DNA of 64,000 bases, taken from positions 1,240,001 to 1,304,000 of the forward strand of contig NZ_CP125370.1 of NCBI RefSeq assembly GCF_030034735.1, read 5' to 3'. The notes below the pieces were generated by a model, which had not been told where the DNA came from, ran no database searches, and saw only the letters and a list, made by a program, of their open reading frames with translations. The stretch comes from Paenibacillus sp. RC334 (lineage in GTDB: Bacteria > Bacillota > Bacilli > Paenibacillales > Paenibacillaceae). Below, piece after piece: positions 36,336-47,535 of this stretch. Made by a program: the position numbers and the translations under genes. The first letter of the stretch is position 1, and each line of letters opens with the position of its first letter.

Positions 36336-38294
36336 TTACTCCTCTAACAGTTCCTCCCATGATGCGTAGGTTGCTGTCAATTCCTGCTTGCGTGCGTCAA
36401 GTTGTGCCTGAATATCCTGAAGCGCCGTGTAATCCTGATAAACCTCTGGCAGAGTCATTTGCTCCTCCAGCCCGGTAATTTGTTCTTCCAGCTCTTTGAT
36501 TTGATTTTCCAGTGTCTCCAGCTTGCGCTGACGACTGCGTTCCTCGCTCTTGGCTTGTTTGTCTGCGGCATAGGCTGCTGCACCTGTTTTGGGTGTTGTC
36601 TCGACCGTTGCGGATACAGACGATGCTTTGCTGCCTGTTGCCTGACTGGCCTCCAGAGCTTCTTGCGCAATTTCCGCCAGCTCCTGCTTTTTGTCTACAT
36701 AGTCATCATAATTCCCCAGGAAATGTTCTATTCCTCCAGGATGAAGCTCAATGACACGTTCCGCCATTTTGTTAAGGAAATAACGGTCATGGGAGATGAA
36801 CAGCAGCGTGCCGTCATAGTCGATTAGGGCAGCCTCCAGCACTTCTCTACTGAACAGGTCGAGATGGTTGGTAGGCTCATCGAGAATCAGCACATTGGCT
36901 TCGCGCAGCATCAGCTTGGCGAGAGAGACGCGAGCCTTTTCACCGCCGCTTAAAGTAGCTACCTTTTTCAGTACATCGTCACCACTGAACAGGAAGTTAC
37001 CCAGCACTGTGCGAATTCGTGCCTCCTCCATATGGGGGTACTCGCTCCATAGCTCCTCCAGCACCGTATTGGCCGGGTTCAGGTTCGTTTGCTCCTGATC
37101 ATACAGGCCGATTTTGATTTTTGTGCCCCAGTGAATCGACCCGGCAGCAGGCTTTAACGTTCCGGTCAGGCATTTGAGCAACGTCGATTTTCCAATTCCG
37201 TTCGGACCAATCAGCGCAACGGTATCGCCGCGTTTTAAGTCGAAGGATGCATGCTGAAATAACGGTTTCTTACCTTCGTAGGCTACGGAGAGGTCGCGTA
37301 CCTCCAGCACTTCCTTCCCTGACATATAAGCTGTTTCAAAGGAAAAATGGGCTTTTTTCAGATCCCCCATCGGCCGATCCATTCGATCCATTTTATCCAG
37401 CTGCTTGCGGCGGCTCTGGGCGCGTTTGGTCGTGGAAGCCCGCACGATATTGCGTTGTACGAATGCCTCCAGACGGGCAATTTCCCCTTGCTGCTTCTCA
37501 TAGTGCTTGAGATTGGTTTCGTACTCGGCAGCTTTCAGCTCCATATATCGACTGTAGTTACCTGTATACCGGGTCGAACGATGACGCTCGATTTCAATAA
37601 TGGTGGTCACCAGTCTGTCGAGAAAATAACGATCATGGGATACGACCAGCAACGAGCCAGAATAGCCGCGCAAATAATCTTCCAGCCAGGTCAGCGTTTG
37701 AATGTCCAGATAGTTGGTCGGCTCATCCAGCATGAGTACATCAGGGGCGAGCAGCAGGATGCGGGCCAGCGCGAGACGTGTTTTCTGTCCACCGCTCAGT
37801 GTGGATACAGGCGTTTCCGGTGCAAACGAGCCAAAGCCCATACCATGAAGCACGCTGCGAATACGGGTCTCCATTTCATAGCCGCCGTGATCCTTGAACC
37901 AGTCCGACCTTCTCGCATATCTTTCCAGCAGATCTGCATAGCGCTTCTCGTTCTGCGCATTGGCGGGGTCGGCGATTTCCTGCTCCAGCTGCCGCAGTTC
38001 CCGCTCGGCTTCGATCAGTGGAGTGAATACGAGCATCATTTCTGCCCAGATGGATCGGTCGGAGTTCAAGCCGCTGTTTTGTGCCAAATAACCAATGCTG
38101 GTCTCCTTCGCCTTGAAAATTTGTCCACCGTCATATGATAGTTCTCCAGCGATGATTTTGAGCAATGTCGATTTGCCCGCGCCGTTCACACCTACCAGTC
38201 CAATGCGTTCACGTTCCAATATTTGAAGGTTAATCCCGTCCAGAACGGGCTCAATTCCGTAGGATTTCGTAATTCCAGTTACTTGCAATAGCAT
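36336..38294 (-). CDS. ABC-F family ribosome-associated ATPase (YdiF-like)
   Basis: A 652-residue protein with two ABC ATPase domains and no membrane part: Walker A GVNGAGKST and GPNGIGKST, signatures LSGGQKTRLALAR and LSGGEKARVSLAK, Walker B VLMLDEPTNYLD and VLILDEPTNHLD. The inter-domain linker is rich in Arg/Lys/Gln and the C-terminus (from about 560) is a coiled coil. It belongs to the ABC-F group acting on the ribosome E site; homologues are housekeeping factors or give antibiotic resistance. The ATG at 38294 follows GGAGG. It is convergent with tsaD. Confidence 0.9.
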   Translation of the reverse strand: MLLQVTGITKSYGIEPVLDGINLQILERERIGLVGVNGAGKSTLLKIIAGELSYDGGQIFKAKETSIGYLAQNSGLNSDRSIWAEMMLVFTPLIEAERELRQLEQEIADPANAQNEKRYADLLERYARRSDWFKDHGGYEMETRIRSVLHGMGFGSFAPETPVSTLSGGQKTRLALARILLLAPDVLMLDEPTNYLDIQTLTWLEDYLRGYSGSLLVVSHDRYFLDRLVTTIIEIERHRSTRYTGNYSRYMELKAAEYETNLKHYEKQQGEIARLEAFVQRNIVRASTTKRAQSRRKQLDKMDRMDRPMGDLKKAHFSFETAYMSGKEVLEVRDLSVAYEGKKPLFQHASFDLKRGDTVALIGPNGIGKSTLLKCLTGTLKPAAGSIHWGTKIKIGLYDQEQTNLNPANTVLEELWSEYPHMEEARIRTVLGNFLFSGDDVLKKVATLSGGEKARVSLAKLMLREANVLILDEPTNHLDLFSREVLEAALIDYDGTLLFISHDRYFLNKMAERVIELHPGGIEHFLGNYDDYVDKKQELAEIAQEALEASQATGSKASSVSATVETTPKTGAAAYAADKQAKSEERSRQRKLETLENQIKELEEQITGLEEQMTLPEVYQDYTALQDIQAQLDARKQELTATYASWEELLEE

Positions 38295-38547
38295 CGCGTA
38301 TCGTTCCTCCATTACATTATGCACAGTTTTCCCCGCTTCCTCCGCAGGGTGTCTTCCTTCCAGTTTACATGAAAATACCCACTAATGCACTGCTATCACC
38401 CTGTAAACCCTTGAGCCGCGTGTAGTCAATTTGTATAAACAATGATAAACTTAAACGAGAACTGAAAAAAAATGAAAAAAGCTTGCAAGGTACAAGACTT
38501 ACTGACAATTGGACAAATAGTAACGTTTTAAAGCATTATCGACGATT

Positions 38548-39228
38548 GTGCGGGAGGACGGATATTCTTTGGATGTCTGGAGTGTGAAGAACGCGCTGCG
38601 CTTGCAGCAACGGGAGGCGCGGGACTCCATGGACCCGCTGACGCGGCAGGAGGCATCGGCTGTGGCCTGTCGGCATGCAATTGAGGCATGGGAGCAGCTT
38701 AGAATAGACAGAAACGGAGATAGGCTGACGGTATTTAGCTATCTTTCTTTTGGCAGCGAGATTTCTACGACTCCCTTTATCGAGCATTGCTGGTCACGGG
38801 GGGACCGTGTGCTGGCTCCCAGAGTGGACCCGGTAACCCGGACCATGGAGCTGAGGCAGATGGGGCAGCACGGCGATATCGTGCCTGGCATGTGGAACAT
38901 TCCTGAGCCTGCGCCCACATGCGATCAATGGGCGCCTGAAATGTGGTCGGGAATCGACTGGGTTGTCGTGCCGGGATTGGCTTTTGATCGTCATGGGGGC
39001 AGAATCGGCTACGGCGGAGGCTACTATGATCGTTTCACCGTACAGGTAGAGGCGCAGAAGCGTGATAACGGCAATGCAGGTCCGCTTTATGTTTCGCTGC
39101 TGCTGCCAGGACAATTGCAGGAGCAGGTACCCATGGAGCCGGGGGATTTGAGGGTAGATGTGCTTTTTACCCCGGAAGGTCCCATACATTGCGATATTGC
39201 AAAATCAGAAAAAACAAACGATGAATGA
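38548..39228 (+). CDS. 5-formyltetrahydrofolate cyclo-ligase
   Basis: A 226-residue protein of the YqgN/MTHFS family: [25 protein letters not shown]-type core [20 protein letters not shown] and the Y-Y-D-R stretch are diagnostic. It converts 5-formyl-THF to 5,10-methenyl-THF with ATP. The start may be GTG 38548 or TTG 38569; the latter has GGGAGG eleven bases upstream. It overlaps or abuts moaC, pointing to a folate/pterin operon. Confidence 0.88.
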   Translation: MREDGYSLDVWSVKNALRLQQREARDSMDPLTRQEASAVACRHAIEAWEQLRIDRNGDRLTVFSYLSFGSEISTTPFIEHCWSRGDRVLAPRVDPVTRTMELRQMGQHGDIVPGMWNIPEPAPTCDQWAPEMWSGIDWVVVPGLAFDRHGGRIGYGGGYYDRFTVQVEAQKRDNGNAGPLYVSLLLPGQLQEQVPMEPGDLRVDVLFTPEGPIHCDIAKSEKTNDE

Positions 39229-39265
39229 AGCGAAGTCGGCATGTGAAAGGAGCTGTGAGGGAGTC

Positions 39266-39754
39266 GTGGATTCCTTTACTCATTTTAACGAACAGGGACG
39301 AGCTCGTATGGTGGATATTTCGGGCAAAGCGTCCACGGTTCGTACAGCAGTCGCCGTGTCGCGGATTACGATGAATCCGGCTACACTCACGGCTGTGAAA
39401 GAGGGTAGGATCGGCAAGGGCGATGTTCTTGCTGTGGCCCAGGTCGCCGGGATTCAAGGCGCGAAAAAAACGTCGGACTGGATTCCGATGTGCCATCCGC
39501 TGGCCCTGACGGGTGTGAATATTACGTTTTCCGATAATGGACATGATGTGCTTCATATTGAAGCCGAAGTGAAGACTGAGGGCAAGACAGGTGTGGAAAT
39601 GGAAGCTTTGACAGCGGCTTCAGCCGCAGCGTTAACCGTGTATGATATGTGCAAGGCGCTGCAAAAAGATATGATCATCGGCCCTACCATGCTGCAATCG
39701 AAAACAGGTGGCAAGCATGGGGATTTCCAAAGGGAGGACCACCGGGAACCTTGA
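39266..39754 (+). CDS. moaC: Cyclic pyranopterin monophosphate synthase MoaC
   Basis: A 162-residue MoaC from the GTG at 39266 (family proteins start with [15 protein letters not shown]). Active-site motifs: MCHPLALTG and [12 protein letters not shown], plus the C-terminal [10 protein letters not shown]. It makes cPMP from the MoaA product in molybdopterin synthesis. An ATG at 39221 would add 15 residues and overlap the previous gene. The C-terminal tail after GGKHGDFQR is usual for the family. Confidence 0.9.
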   Translation: MDSFTHFNEQGRARMVDISGKASTVRTAVAVSRITMNPATLTAVKEGRIGKGDVLAVAQVAGIQGAKKTSDWIPMCHPLALTGVNITFSDNGHDVLHIEAEVKTEGKTGVEMEALTAASAAALTVYDMCKALQKDMIIGPTMLQSKTGGKHGDFQREDHREP

Positions 39755-39866
39755 CATAGACAACATGTCGCCGAGAGGGTACTGTGATGTAGTGGAGAAT
39801 GCAGCGTAGCTGTTTCTGATTTTCAGAAGAGAAAGTATTCTTTCATGATAGGAGAAGGGTGATCTT

Positions 39867-40349
39867 ATGGTGTGGAAAACGGCGATCCTGACAGCCAGTG
39901 ATAAAGGGGCGAGGGGAGAGCGTGAGGATACAAGCGCACAGGTCATCCGGGAACTCATCGAAGAAGAGCTGGGCGGAGAGATTGTGGAGTACCGGATCGT
40001 TCCCGATGAACCGGATGAAATTATTGCGGCTTTAATCGAAATGACCGATTATTTTCATGCAGACTTGGTGCTGACGACGGGCGGAACCGAGCTGGCAATC
40101 CGTGATGTGACACCCGAGGCGACTCGGCGGGTCGTGGAACGGGAAGTGCCCGGCATGGCGGAAGCGATGCGTATGATTGTGATGCAGAAAAATCCGGCGG
40201 CCATGCTTTTTCGTGGAATCGTAGGGATCCGGGGGCGTACGCTGATCGTGAATTTGCCGGGAACGCCCAAGGGCGTGCATGAAAATTTGGCGGCTATTAT
40301 GGATCAATTGCCAGAGGCGCTTCTTATGGTGACAGGCCAGTTCCGGTAG
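39867..40349 (+). CDS. mogA: MogA/MoaB family molybdenum cofactor protein
   Basis: A 160-residue protein with ILTASDKGARGEREDTS, TTGGTELAIRDVTPEA and NLPGTPKGVHEN, the MPT-binding motifs of MogA/MoaB adenylyltransferases. It activates molybdopterin by adenylation before Mo insertion. It follows moaC by 112 bases and has AGGAGAAGGGTG upstream of its ATG. Confidence 0.9.
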   Translation: MVWKTAILTASDKGARGEREDTSAQVIRELIEEELGGEIVEYRIVPDEPDEIIAALIEMTDYFHADLVLTTGGTELAIRDVTPEATRRVVEREVPGMAEAMRMIVMQKNPAAMLFRGIVGIRGRTLIVNLPGTPKGVHENLAAIMDQLPEALLMVTGQFR

Positions 40350-40528
40350 AAGGCAGCACGTCGAGTGTGGTATGATATCCGTAAGAATTTACATGACTGT
40401 ATGCGGGCTAACTATACAAGAAACATATAACGGACAAGTAGGGTACCCATGGTTGTTTCTGCGTCTGTATACCAGATGCTGTTTCTTGTTTTTAGTTTTT
40501 GCCCGTCAACATAAGGAGGATAACACTC

Positions 40529-40780
40529 ATGCCTAATATCGGAGCACCGGGTTATATTTTGTTAATTATTCTGGCGCTGCTGCTATTCGGTCCGAACAAG
40601 CTGCCTGAGCTGGGTCGCGCTGTGGGGCGTACATTCCGTGAGTTTAAAAACGGAGCACGTGACATTTTGTCTGAAGACCAGCGGACTGAACGCAAAGACA
40701 GTAAGGATAGTACGGCCAAAGCATCCCAGACGACGGCTTCAGAAGTGCAGCCCCAGCCGGAGGATAAACGGTTATCTTAG
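40529..40780 (+). CDS. tatA: Sec-independent protein translocase TatA
   Basis: An 83-residue TatA/E protein: short membrane helix (GYILLIILALLLF), the hinge FGPNKLPELGRAVG, an amphipathic helix and a charged tail. AAGGAGG precedes the ATG at 40529. It forms the pore of the twin-arginine export system with TatC, encoded next. Its closeness to mogA fits, as Tat exports molybdenum enzymes. Confidence 0.92.
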   Translation: MPNIGAPGYILLIILALLLFGPNKLPELGRAVGRTFREFKNGARDILSEDQRTERKDSKDSTAKASQTTASEVQPQPEDKRLS

Positions 40781-40818
40781 GTTAGTTTCATTTTTGATGC
40801 CTTTTACAATTTCAAGAA

Positions 40819-40852
40819 GAGCCTCTTCTCCAGGGAAGGGCTTTATTTTTTA
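40819..40852 (+). terminator. Hairpin between tatA and tatC
   Basis: AGCC and CTTC arms pair with GAAG and GGCT, then TTATTTTTT. It could be an attenuator that keeps TatA more abundant than TatC. Confidence 0.5.
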
Positions 40853-40892
40853 GGAGGCGCAGCTGCGTCCGATCCAGAAAGGAGGAGCGAGT

Positions 40893-41663
40893 TTGACCCC
40901 ACCAGAGCATGAAATGCCGCTCATGGAGCATCTGGGCGAGCTACGTCGTAGAATCATTTATGTGCTGATTGTATTTGTTCTGGCACTGGCTGGTGGTTTA
41001 TTCGCCGCAGGTCCTGTCTATGACTGGCTTATTCGCTCCGGTTCGGCGCAGGCTTTTCAGCTGAATGCATTTTCCTTCTGGGACGGAATAGGCATCTATA
41101 TGAAGATCGCCATGCTGATCGGAATTGCGGTTGCACTGCCGTTTGCATGTTACCAGCTGTGGAAGTTTGTTAGTCCAGGCTTGCGACCGCAAGAACGGAA
41201 TGCGACTTTGCGGTATGTGCCTTATGTGCTGCTGCTGTTTGTGATTGGTGCAGCTTTTGCCTATTTTATTGTTTTCCCGATGGCGATTCAGTTTACGTCG
41301 TCTGTCACCAAAAGTATGGGACTGCATGAAACGTATGGCATCGCCCAATATTTCACCTTCATGTTTAATATTGTGCTGCCTGTGGCTCTGTTGTTTGAAC
41401 TGCCACTGCTCATCATGTTTCTGACGGGTATTCGGGTGTTAACTCCGATGAGGCTTCGTAAATGGCGGAAAATTTCTTATTTTTTGCTTGTCTTTGTCGC
41501 TGTCGTCATAACTCCCCCGGATTTTATCTCCGACTTCCTGGTGGCGATCCCGTTACTGGTGCTGTATGAAGTGAGTGTGTATATGTCAGCAGTGGTGTAC
41601 CGCAAGCAACTGCGTGCGGACGAGGAACGGGAGGCACAACTGCGTGTAGCACCGGAAAGGTAA
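40893..41663 (+). CDS. tatC: Sec-independent protein translocase TatC
   Basis: A 256-residue protein with six membrane segments. It begins with the family motif PLMEHLGELRRRIIYVL, and FPMAIQFTSS and VVITPPDF lie in the later loops. It is the Tat substrate receptor. The TTG start at 40893 has AAAGGAGG upstream. Confidence 0.93.
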   Translation: MTPPEHEMPLMEHLGELRRRIIYVLIVFVLALAGGLFAAGPVYDWLIRSGSAQAFQLNAFSFWDGIGIYMKIAMLIGIAVALPFACYQLWKFVSPGLRPQERNATLRYVPYVLLLFVIGAAFAYFIVFPMAIQFTSSVTKSMGLHETYGIAQYFTFMFNIVLPVALLFELPLLIMFLTGIRVLTPMRLRKWRKISYFLLVFVAVVITPPDFISDFLVAIPLLVLYEVSVYMSAVVYRKQLRADEEREAQLRVAPER

Positions 41664-41776
41664 CAGGCAGAACCCGAATTTCCGTGCAAAACGGTATCTT
41701 AGGGTTCTGGAGCTACATGGCAACTTGCAGATCATGAAGATCAGGGATAGCAGATCATGAAAAGCAGCAGCTTAGC

Positions 41777-41826
41777 TGCCATAAAAATAACCATTAGCCT
41801 GAGGTAACGGTTATTTTTATGGCAGA
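41777..41826. terminator. Long inverted repeat, probable terminator of tatC
   Basis: CTGCCATAAAAATAACC and its complement GGTTATTTTTATGGCAG form a 17-base stem, extended by TTA/TAA inside. The T-run lies within the right arm. Confidence 0.6.
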
Positions 41827-41883
41827 TGGATATAATCGAGAAGGGTCGGCCATAAAAATTCCCATAAAAAATACATCAGGGAC

Positions 41884-41912
41884 TTGAAATTCAATCTCAA
41901 GTTGAGTATCAT
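41884..41912 (+). promoter_or_regulatory. Sigma-A promoter of groES-groEL
   Basis: TTGAAA at 41884-41889, 17-base spacer, TATCAT at 41907-41912, directly upstream of the CIRCE element. Confidence 0.75.
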
Positions 41913-41923
41913 AAAGTTGGTTG

Positions 41924-41950
41924 TTAGCACTGACGAGTGTCGAGTGCTAA
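41924..41950 (+). promoter_or_regulatory. CIRCE operator (HrcA binding site)
   Basis: TTAGCACTG, nine bases, GAGTGCTAA: one mismatch (G for C at the last base of the left arm) to the consensus TTAGCACTC-N9-GAGTGCTAA. It lies at the predicted transcription start, so HrcA repression and release on heat shock is expected. Confidence 0.95.
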
Positions 41951-42010
41951 TACATACAACATAACAACCGTATAACGGAATAAAACACTTAATAAGGAGG
42001 CTATTTTTTC

Positions 42011-42292
42011 ATGATCAAACCTTTGGGTGAACGCGTATTGGTGGAAGCAATTGAGCAAGAACAAACGACTTCCTTCGGAATCGTACTTCCTGACTCTGCT
42101 AAGGAAAAGCCGCAAGAAGGCAAAATTATCGCGGTTGGCGCAGGCGCATTGAAAGACGGTGCCCGCATTCCTCTGGAAGTAAAAGAAGGCGACCGTGTAA
42201 TCTTCTCTAAATACGCTGGAACGGAAATCAAATATGAAGGTAAAGAATATTTGATTATGAAAGAAAGCGATATCCACGCGATCATTGGTTAA
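42011..42292 (+). CDS. groES: Co-chaperonin GroES
   Basis: A 93-residue Gro[22 protein letters not shown], then [20 protein letters not shown] and [20 protein letters not shown]. It forms the heptameric lid of the GroEL chamber. AAGGAGG is upstream of the ATG. It is transcribed with groEL from the CIRCE promoter. Confidence 0.97.
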   Translation: MIKPLGERVLVEAIEQEQTTSFGIVLPDSAKEKPQEGKIIAVGAGALKDGARIPLEVKEGDRVIFSKYAGTEIKYEGKEYLIMKESDIHAIIG

Positions 42293-42342
42293 CCGGAATC
42301 CGGACAAGACCTGAATATAGGAATCGAACAAATCATTCATAA

Positions 42343-43995
<1,653 letters not shown>

Positions 43996-44004
43996 TAAAC
44001 CCAA

Positions 44005-44030
44005 AAACCCTTGCTGTAACAAGGGTTTAG
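44005..44030 (+). terminator. Terminator of groESL
   Basis: AAACCCTTG and CAAGGGTTT pair around CTGTAA. No long T-run follows. Confidence 0.7.
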
Positions 44031-44061
44031 GCGATTGATATGTTCATTTGTTAACAATTTG

Positions 44062-44388
44062 TTAACTCTGATCAGATTTTTTTGAGGCTCTCATTAGTTC
44101 GCTGAACTTTTGAGCAGCCTCTTTTCTTTTTGGCTTAGTTATATGAAGGTATATTCTGCGCGTTATCTCGTCGTTCGCATGTCCTAGCCGCTGCATGATT
44201 TGTTCGAGAGTGGCTTCAGCTTCAGCTAATAGTGACGTATGGGTGTGGCGAAGTGAGTGCGGGGTGAGATCAGGATTAAGTCCGGCTAGTTTTAAAAGTC
44301 TCTTCATCCTGAGTTCAACCATTTTTATAACTTGAGGATACCCAGCAAATTTGCCGACTCTCGCGAATATAAAACCCTGATCGTGATA
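44062..44388 (-). pseudogene. Tyrosine recombinase (phage-type integrase), C-terminal fragment
   Basis: About 108 C-terminal residues of a tyrosine integrase remain: TPHSLRHTHTSLLAEA (Arg and His of the catalytic set), LGHANDEITRRIYLH (second His, catalytic Tyr). The 5' part is cut exactly where an IS150-type end begins at 44389. The fragment lies 66 bases after groEL and points to a former integrated element here. Confidence 0.85.
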
Positions 44389-45450
44389 TGAAGTGCACCC
44401 CTTAGAATAGACATTGGAATAAACCCCTGGTTTATCCGATGAATTTCTAGGGGGTGCATTTTTATGCCAGCGAAAAAAGGACAGAAGTTTAAAGAGTATA
44501 CGTTTGAAACCAAAGGGCCATACGGCTTCATATCGAAGAAGGTTGGACATATCGTAAACTTATGGAGAAGTTCGGGATTGCAGATCGACATCGGTTGAAA
44601 GAATGGATGCGGAAGTACAAGGAACTCGGTGAATTCGGACTTATGGACCAGCGAGGACGACGGAAGGAATATATGGACCAGGACAGGTACGTCCAAAAGT
44701 TAAAACGGGAAAACGATATGCTAAAAAAGTGTTTGGAAATCTGGATGCAGGAGATGAGGCGCACAAGTATGACGGGGTCTACGGCTACCGTCAAATCCAA
44801 CTATTTTTGCAGCACGATCATGGAGTCTGGATGAACCATAAAAAGGTACTCCGGCTCATGCAGGTCTTGGGAATCCGCTCACAAATTCGTCGGAAGCATC
44901 GCTGCAACTATGCTTCTTCTACGGAAGGTCGTGTGGCGAAAATCTGCTAAAACAGGATTTCAAGGCGGACAAACCAAATCAAAAATGGGTCACAGATATC
45001 ACGCAATATCGTGTGGGTGATTGCTGGCTATATCTATCTGCGATTAAAGACTTGTTCAATAACGAAATTATCGCGTACCAGTTGAGCCATAGAAATGATA
45101 ACGAACGGGTTTTACAGACGTTTCGACAAGCCTGGAAACAGCAAAAAGACGTGACTGGCCTCATCGTTCACAGCGACCAGGGATTCCAGTACACGTCCTA
45201 TGCGTACCATGACATGCTGCCAAAGGTTGGTGCCCGAATCAGCATGTCTCGCCGAGGCAATTGTTATGATAATGCCTCGATGGAGAGCTTCTTCTCGCAT
45301 CTCAAAACGGAAGGGCTCTACCCATATGATATCCGAAATATGGATGAGGCACAGGGGCTTTTTTCAGTGTCTATAAAATGGGGTCTTGACCACATACGTC
45401 AAAGGGTTTTTTTTTTACGAATTGCCGCTTAGCCCTGTCAATTTCTTCAA
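44389..45450 (+). mobile_element. IS3-family (IS150-type) element, decayed
   Basis: The left end TGAAGTGCACCCCTTAGAAT is an IS150-type inverted repeat. OrfA (from 44464, MPAKKGQKFKEYTFETK) is frameshifted near 44515 and continues from 44562 (MEKFGIADRHRLKEWMRKYK). OrfB is in pieces: GVYGYRQIQLFLQHDHGVWM from about 44775 and the DDE core from about 44950 (WVTDIT, HSDQGFQYTS, YDNASMESFFSHLK). The 3' end after 45360 is scrambled, and no clear right inverted repeat was found. It is non-functional. Confidence 0.82.
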
Positions 45451-45493
45451 GGACACATACTGTATACAGTATCTAAAAAAAGGAGGAGTTCAT

Positions 45494-45610
45494 GTGAGTG
45501 AATGTGGACATGAGCATAAAGCCAAACATTTTTGTCCTTTCACATCGACGGGTGCAATTTTGGTGCTCTTTATCCTGTTGGTCATAATTACTAAAGCGTG
45601 CTGGATTTAA
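45494..45610 (+). CDS. YjcZ-like small hydrophobic (sporulation-type) protein
   Basis: A 38-residue protein from the GTG at 45494, with AAAAGGAGGAG upstream. A Cys/His-rich start (MSECGHEHKAKHFCP) is followed by FTSTGAILVLFILLVIITKA, the single membrane helix typical of YjcZ-type small proteins found in sporulating Bacillales. The function is unknown. Confidence 0.65.
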   Translation: MSECGHEHKAKHFCPFTSTGAILVLFILLVIITKACWI

Positions 45611-45685
45611 TTTCGTGAAAAGAATTGTTGGATAATACTACTTCACTTGACTTGACTCATTTTTTAAGGATGGTAAAAAGTAGAG

Positions 45686-45730
45686 CCCAATGAACGCATT
45701 TGGCAATAGCCTATGCGTTCATTGGGTTTT
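45686..45730 (+). terminator. Strong hairpin with T-run
   Basis: CCCAATGAACGCAT pairs perfectly with ATGCGTTCATTGGG around a 13-base loop and is followed by TTTT. It probably ends the YjcZ-like transcript. The rest of 45611-45903 holds no gene that I can see. Confidence 0.8.
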
Positions 45731-45858
45731 GTCGGCGGGGGAATATTTCATGATGGATTTCTCAAACCATTCATCGAATGAACTAATTTCGCCTGATGCA
45801 GTTAAGATTAACGGATCTTTACTTGTTTCGTAAGCAATTTGAATTTAGAGTAGATGTG

Positions 45859-45900
45859 AAAAAGGACTCCGCTGGTTTATAACCAGTAAGGAGTCCTTTT
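45859..45900. terminator. Bidirectional terminator
   Basis: AAAAGGACTCC and GGAGTCCTTTT with inner CTGGT/ACCAG arms. It lies three bases after the stop of the minus-strand membrane-protein gene, which it should serve. Confidence 0.85.
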
Positions 45901-45903
45901 GGT

Positions 45904-46125
45904 TTATTCCTGATCACTTCTCGTAAAAACTTTTCCAATCAAGATGTATATGATTAATGCAATAATCACAGCCAGACCATAGTCGATAATAAACTTAATG
46001 AGGTTTTCTAATGTGAAAAATCCAGTTCCTGTGTTGTATTGAAAAAATTCTAACCTTCCGTATGTTAGATTCCCGATAATGTTGCCGATGAGCAGCGCGA
46101 TGATAAATCTCCAAATGTTTTTCAC
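45904..46125 (-). CDS. Small two-helix membrane protein
   Basis: A 73-residue protein from the GTG at 46125 (AGGAGG six bases upstream): MKNIWRFIIALLIGNIIGNL, a short polar loop, then FIIDYGLAVIIALIIYILIG. Two membrane helices and no known domain. It is divergent from the secreted protein gene at 46254; such small two-helix proteins can be bacteriocin immunity proteins, which is only an inference here. Confidence 0.6.
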   Translation of the reverse strand: MKNIWRFIIALLIGNIIGNLTYGRLEFFQYNTGTGFFTLENLIKFIIDYGLAVIIALIIYILIGKVFTRSDQE

Positions 46126-46253
46126 CAAATACCTCCTGAAAAAATAATTAATCAAAATAGAACTTGTCATAAAATCAACTATAGTTTACCATAAATAGAG
46201 TAACTATTACATCAATGGTAAATGCATATAAAAAACAATGAGGAGTTGAAGTG

Positions 46254-46730
46254 ATGAAAAAAGTATGGATAACCTCACTAATGGCCGCAACTTTACTATC
46301 AGGTGTGATTGCGGTACCAGCCTCAATGTACGCATTGCCTTCTACAGACTCTAGTAGTGTTTCTAGTAGTGCTAAGGATTCTCTTAGTGAATCTGAATTA
46401 CAAGATATCGAAGGTATCGCCGAATATTTCAATTTGTCTGAGCAGGAAAAAAATGATTTTATTAAAGCCATCCAAAATAAAGAAGACCGTGGAGAGTATC
46501 AAACACAAGGGAAATTGAGCTGGGCAGTAAAAGCTTTAAAAGCAGGATATGAAAAGCTTCCGGCCTCAGTGAAAGCTTTCATTGGAGTAGAGGGATTCTT
46601 ACAGATTCTTGGTGTTGTTGATAACTTTACTGGAGCTATTGAAGATGCAATATATGCAGGTGCTTTGCAAGTTACCGGAAATGAAACTGCTGCTTGGTGG
46701 GTTACTAAGGCTCTAATGTTGCTTTTATAG
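46254..46730 (+). CDS. Secreted protein with hydrophobic C-terminus, bacteriocin/toxin-like
   Basis: A 158-residue protein with a Sec signal peptide (MKKVWITSLMAATLLSGVIA, cut near ASMYA), an acidic Ser-rich spacer, and a C-terminal part with an amphipathic KALKAGYEKLPASVKAFIGV and a hydrophobic end (AWWVTKALMLLL). The plan recalls SdpC-like and other secreted Firmicutes peptides with membrane-active C-termini, but no family is certain. TGAGGAG is upstream of the ATG; a terminator follows. Confidence 0.6.
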   Translation: MKKVWITSLMAATLLSGVIAVPASMYALPSTDSSSVSSSAKDSLSESELQDIEGIAEYFNLSEQEKNDFIKAIQNKEDRGEYQTQGKLSWAVKALKAGYEKLPASVKAFIGVEGFLQILGVVDNFTGAIEDAIYAGALQVTGNETAAWWVTKALMLLL

Positions 46731-46778
46731 GTTATTCAACAATAAGATGAATGGTGTAGATTTTCCTTAAACTAAAAG

Positions 46779-46812
46779 CTCTGCTAACCTAATTGGTCGG
46801 CAGAGTTTTTTT
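46779..46812 (+). terminator. Terminator after the secreted protein gene
   Basis: CTCTGC and ACC arms pair with GGT and GCAGAG, followed by seven Ts. Confidence 0.8.
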
Positions 46813-46894
46813 ATTTTTGACCGGAGTGTGTGGCCCATAAACCAAAAAAAGACCTCTCAATAGATGATATATATGGTATTATATGGATTATGAT

Positions 46895-47517
46895 ACAAAA
46901 TGAGACGGTTGCAGCAGAGCCGTAACGGAGTAATTCAGCCTTAGTTCAAAAATGACTTTTACTTTGTCTTGCTTTGTGATTTTTCCTTGCTTTGAACTAA
47001 GGCATTCAACTTTTTTAAGTAGGTATTCTCCATGCGCAAACGTTCTATTTCCGCTTGTAACGCCTCGATAAAGCCTTCAACTGGAGTTGGTTTCTTGGAT
47101 TCTTCTTTCATGGATGGACGCCCCTTTTTCTTTGATTTGAGGGCATCTACACCTTCTGTCTCTAGTTGATTCTTCCAACGTAGTACCAGAGAATGTGTTG
47201 GTATATTGAAGATCGCAGCTGCTTCGCGGATAGATGTCCCATGTTCGTTTATATAATGAAGCACCTTTAGTTTATCTTCCACGGAATAAGTTGTATAGCC
47301 ATTTTCAAAACCCTGTTCTCCATGATGTTCATACTGTCGAATCCATGTTAGGAGTATACTATGCGATACTCCTATACTCCTCGCTATGCTTTTCTGTCCT
47401 TCCTTCCCTTCAAGATACCTTTTTACCGCTTGTATTTTTTCTTGTGTGGTCACTTTAGCCATTACAAAAAATGCACCTCCAATGTTAGATGGTGTCTAAC
47501 AATTGGGGTGCAGTTCA
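46895..47517 (-). mobile_element. IS150-type insertion sequence, truncated (OrfA intact, OrfB lost)
   Basis: The 5' inverted repeat (minus strand TGAACTGCACCCCAATTGTT and on) ends at 47517. OrfA is intact. OrfB begins downstream of OrfA (minus strand, KVKVIFELRLNYSVTALL) and stops matching after about 18 residues near 46895, so the element is cut off there. It differs from the element at 44389. Confidence 0.75.
46959..47462 (-). CDS. IS3-family transposase OrfA
   Basis: A 167-residue OrfA with two helix-turn-helix units (QKSIARSIGVSHSILLTWIR and IREAAAIFNIPTHSLVLRW) and a C-terminal leucine-zipper-like coil (AEIERLRMENTYLKKLNAL). It would bind the IS ends, but without OrfB it cannot transpose. 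Confidence 0.88.
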   Translation of the reverse strand: MAKVTTQEKIQAVKRYLEGKEGQKSIARSIGVSHSILLTWIRQYEHHGEQGFENGYTTYSVEDKLKVLHYINEHGTSIREAAAIFNIPTHSLVLRWKNQLETEGVDALKSKKKGRPSMKEESKKPTPVEGFIEALQAEIERLRMENTYLKKLNALVQSKEKSQSKTK

Positions 47518-47535
47518 AAGGAGGTAGTCTTTTTT

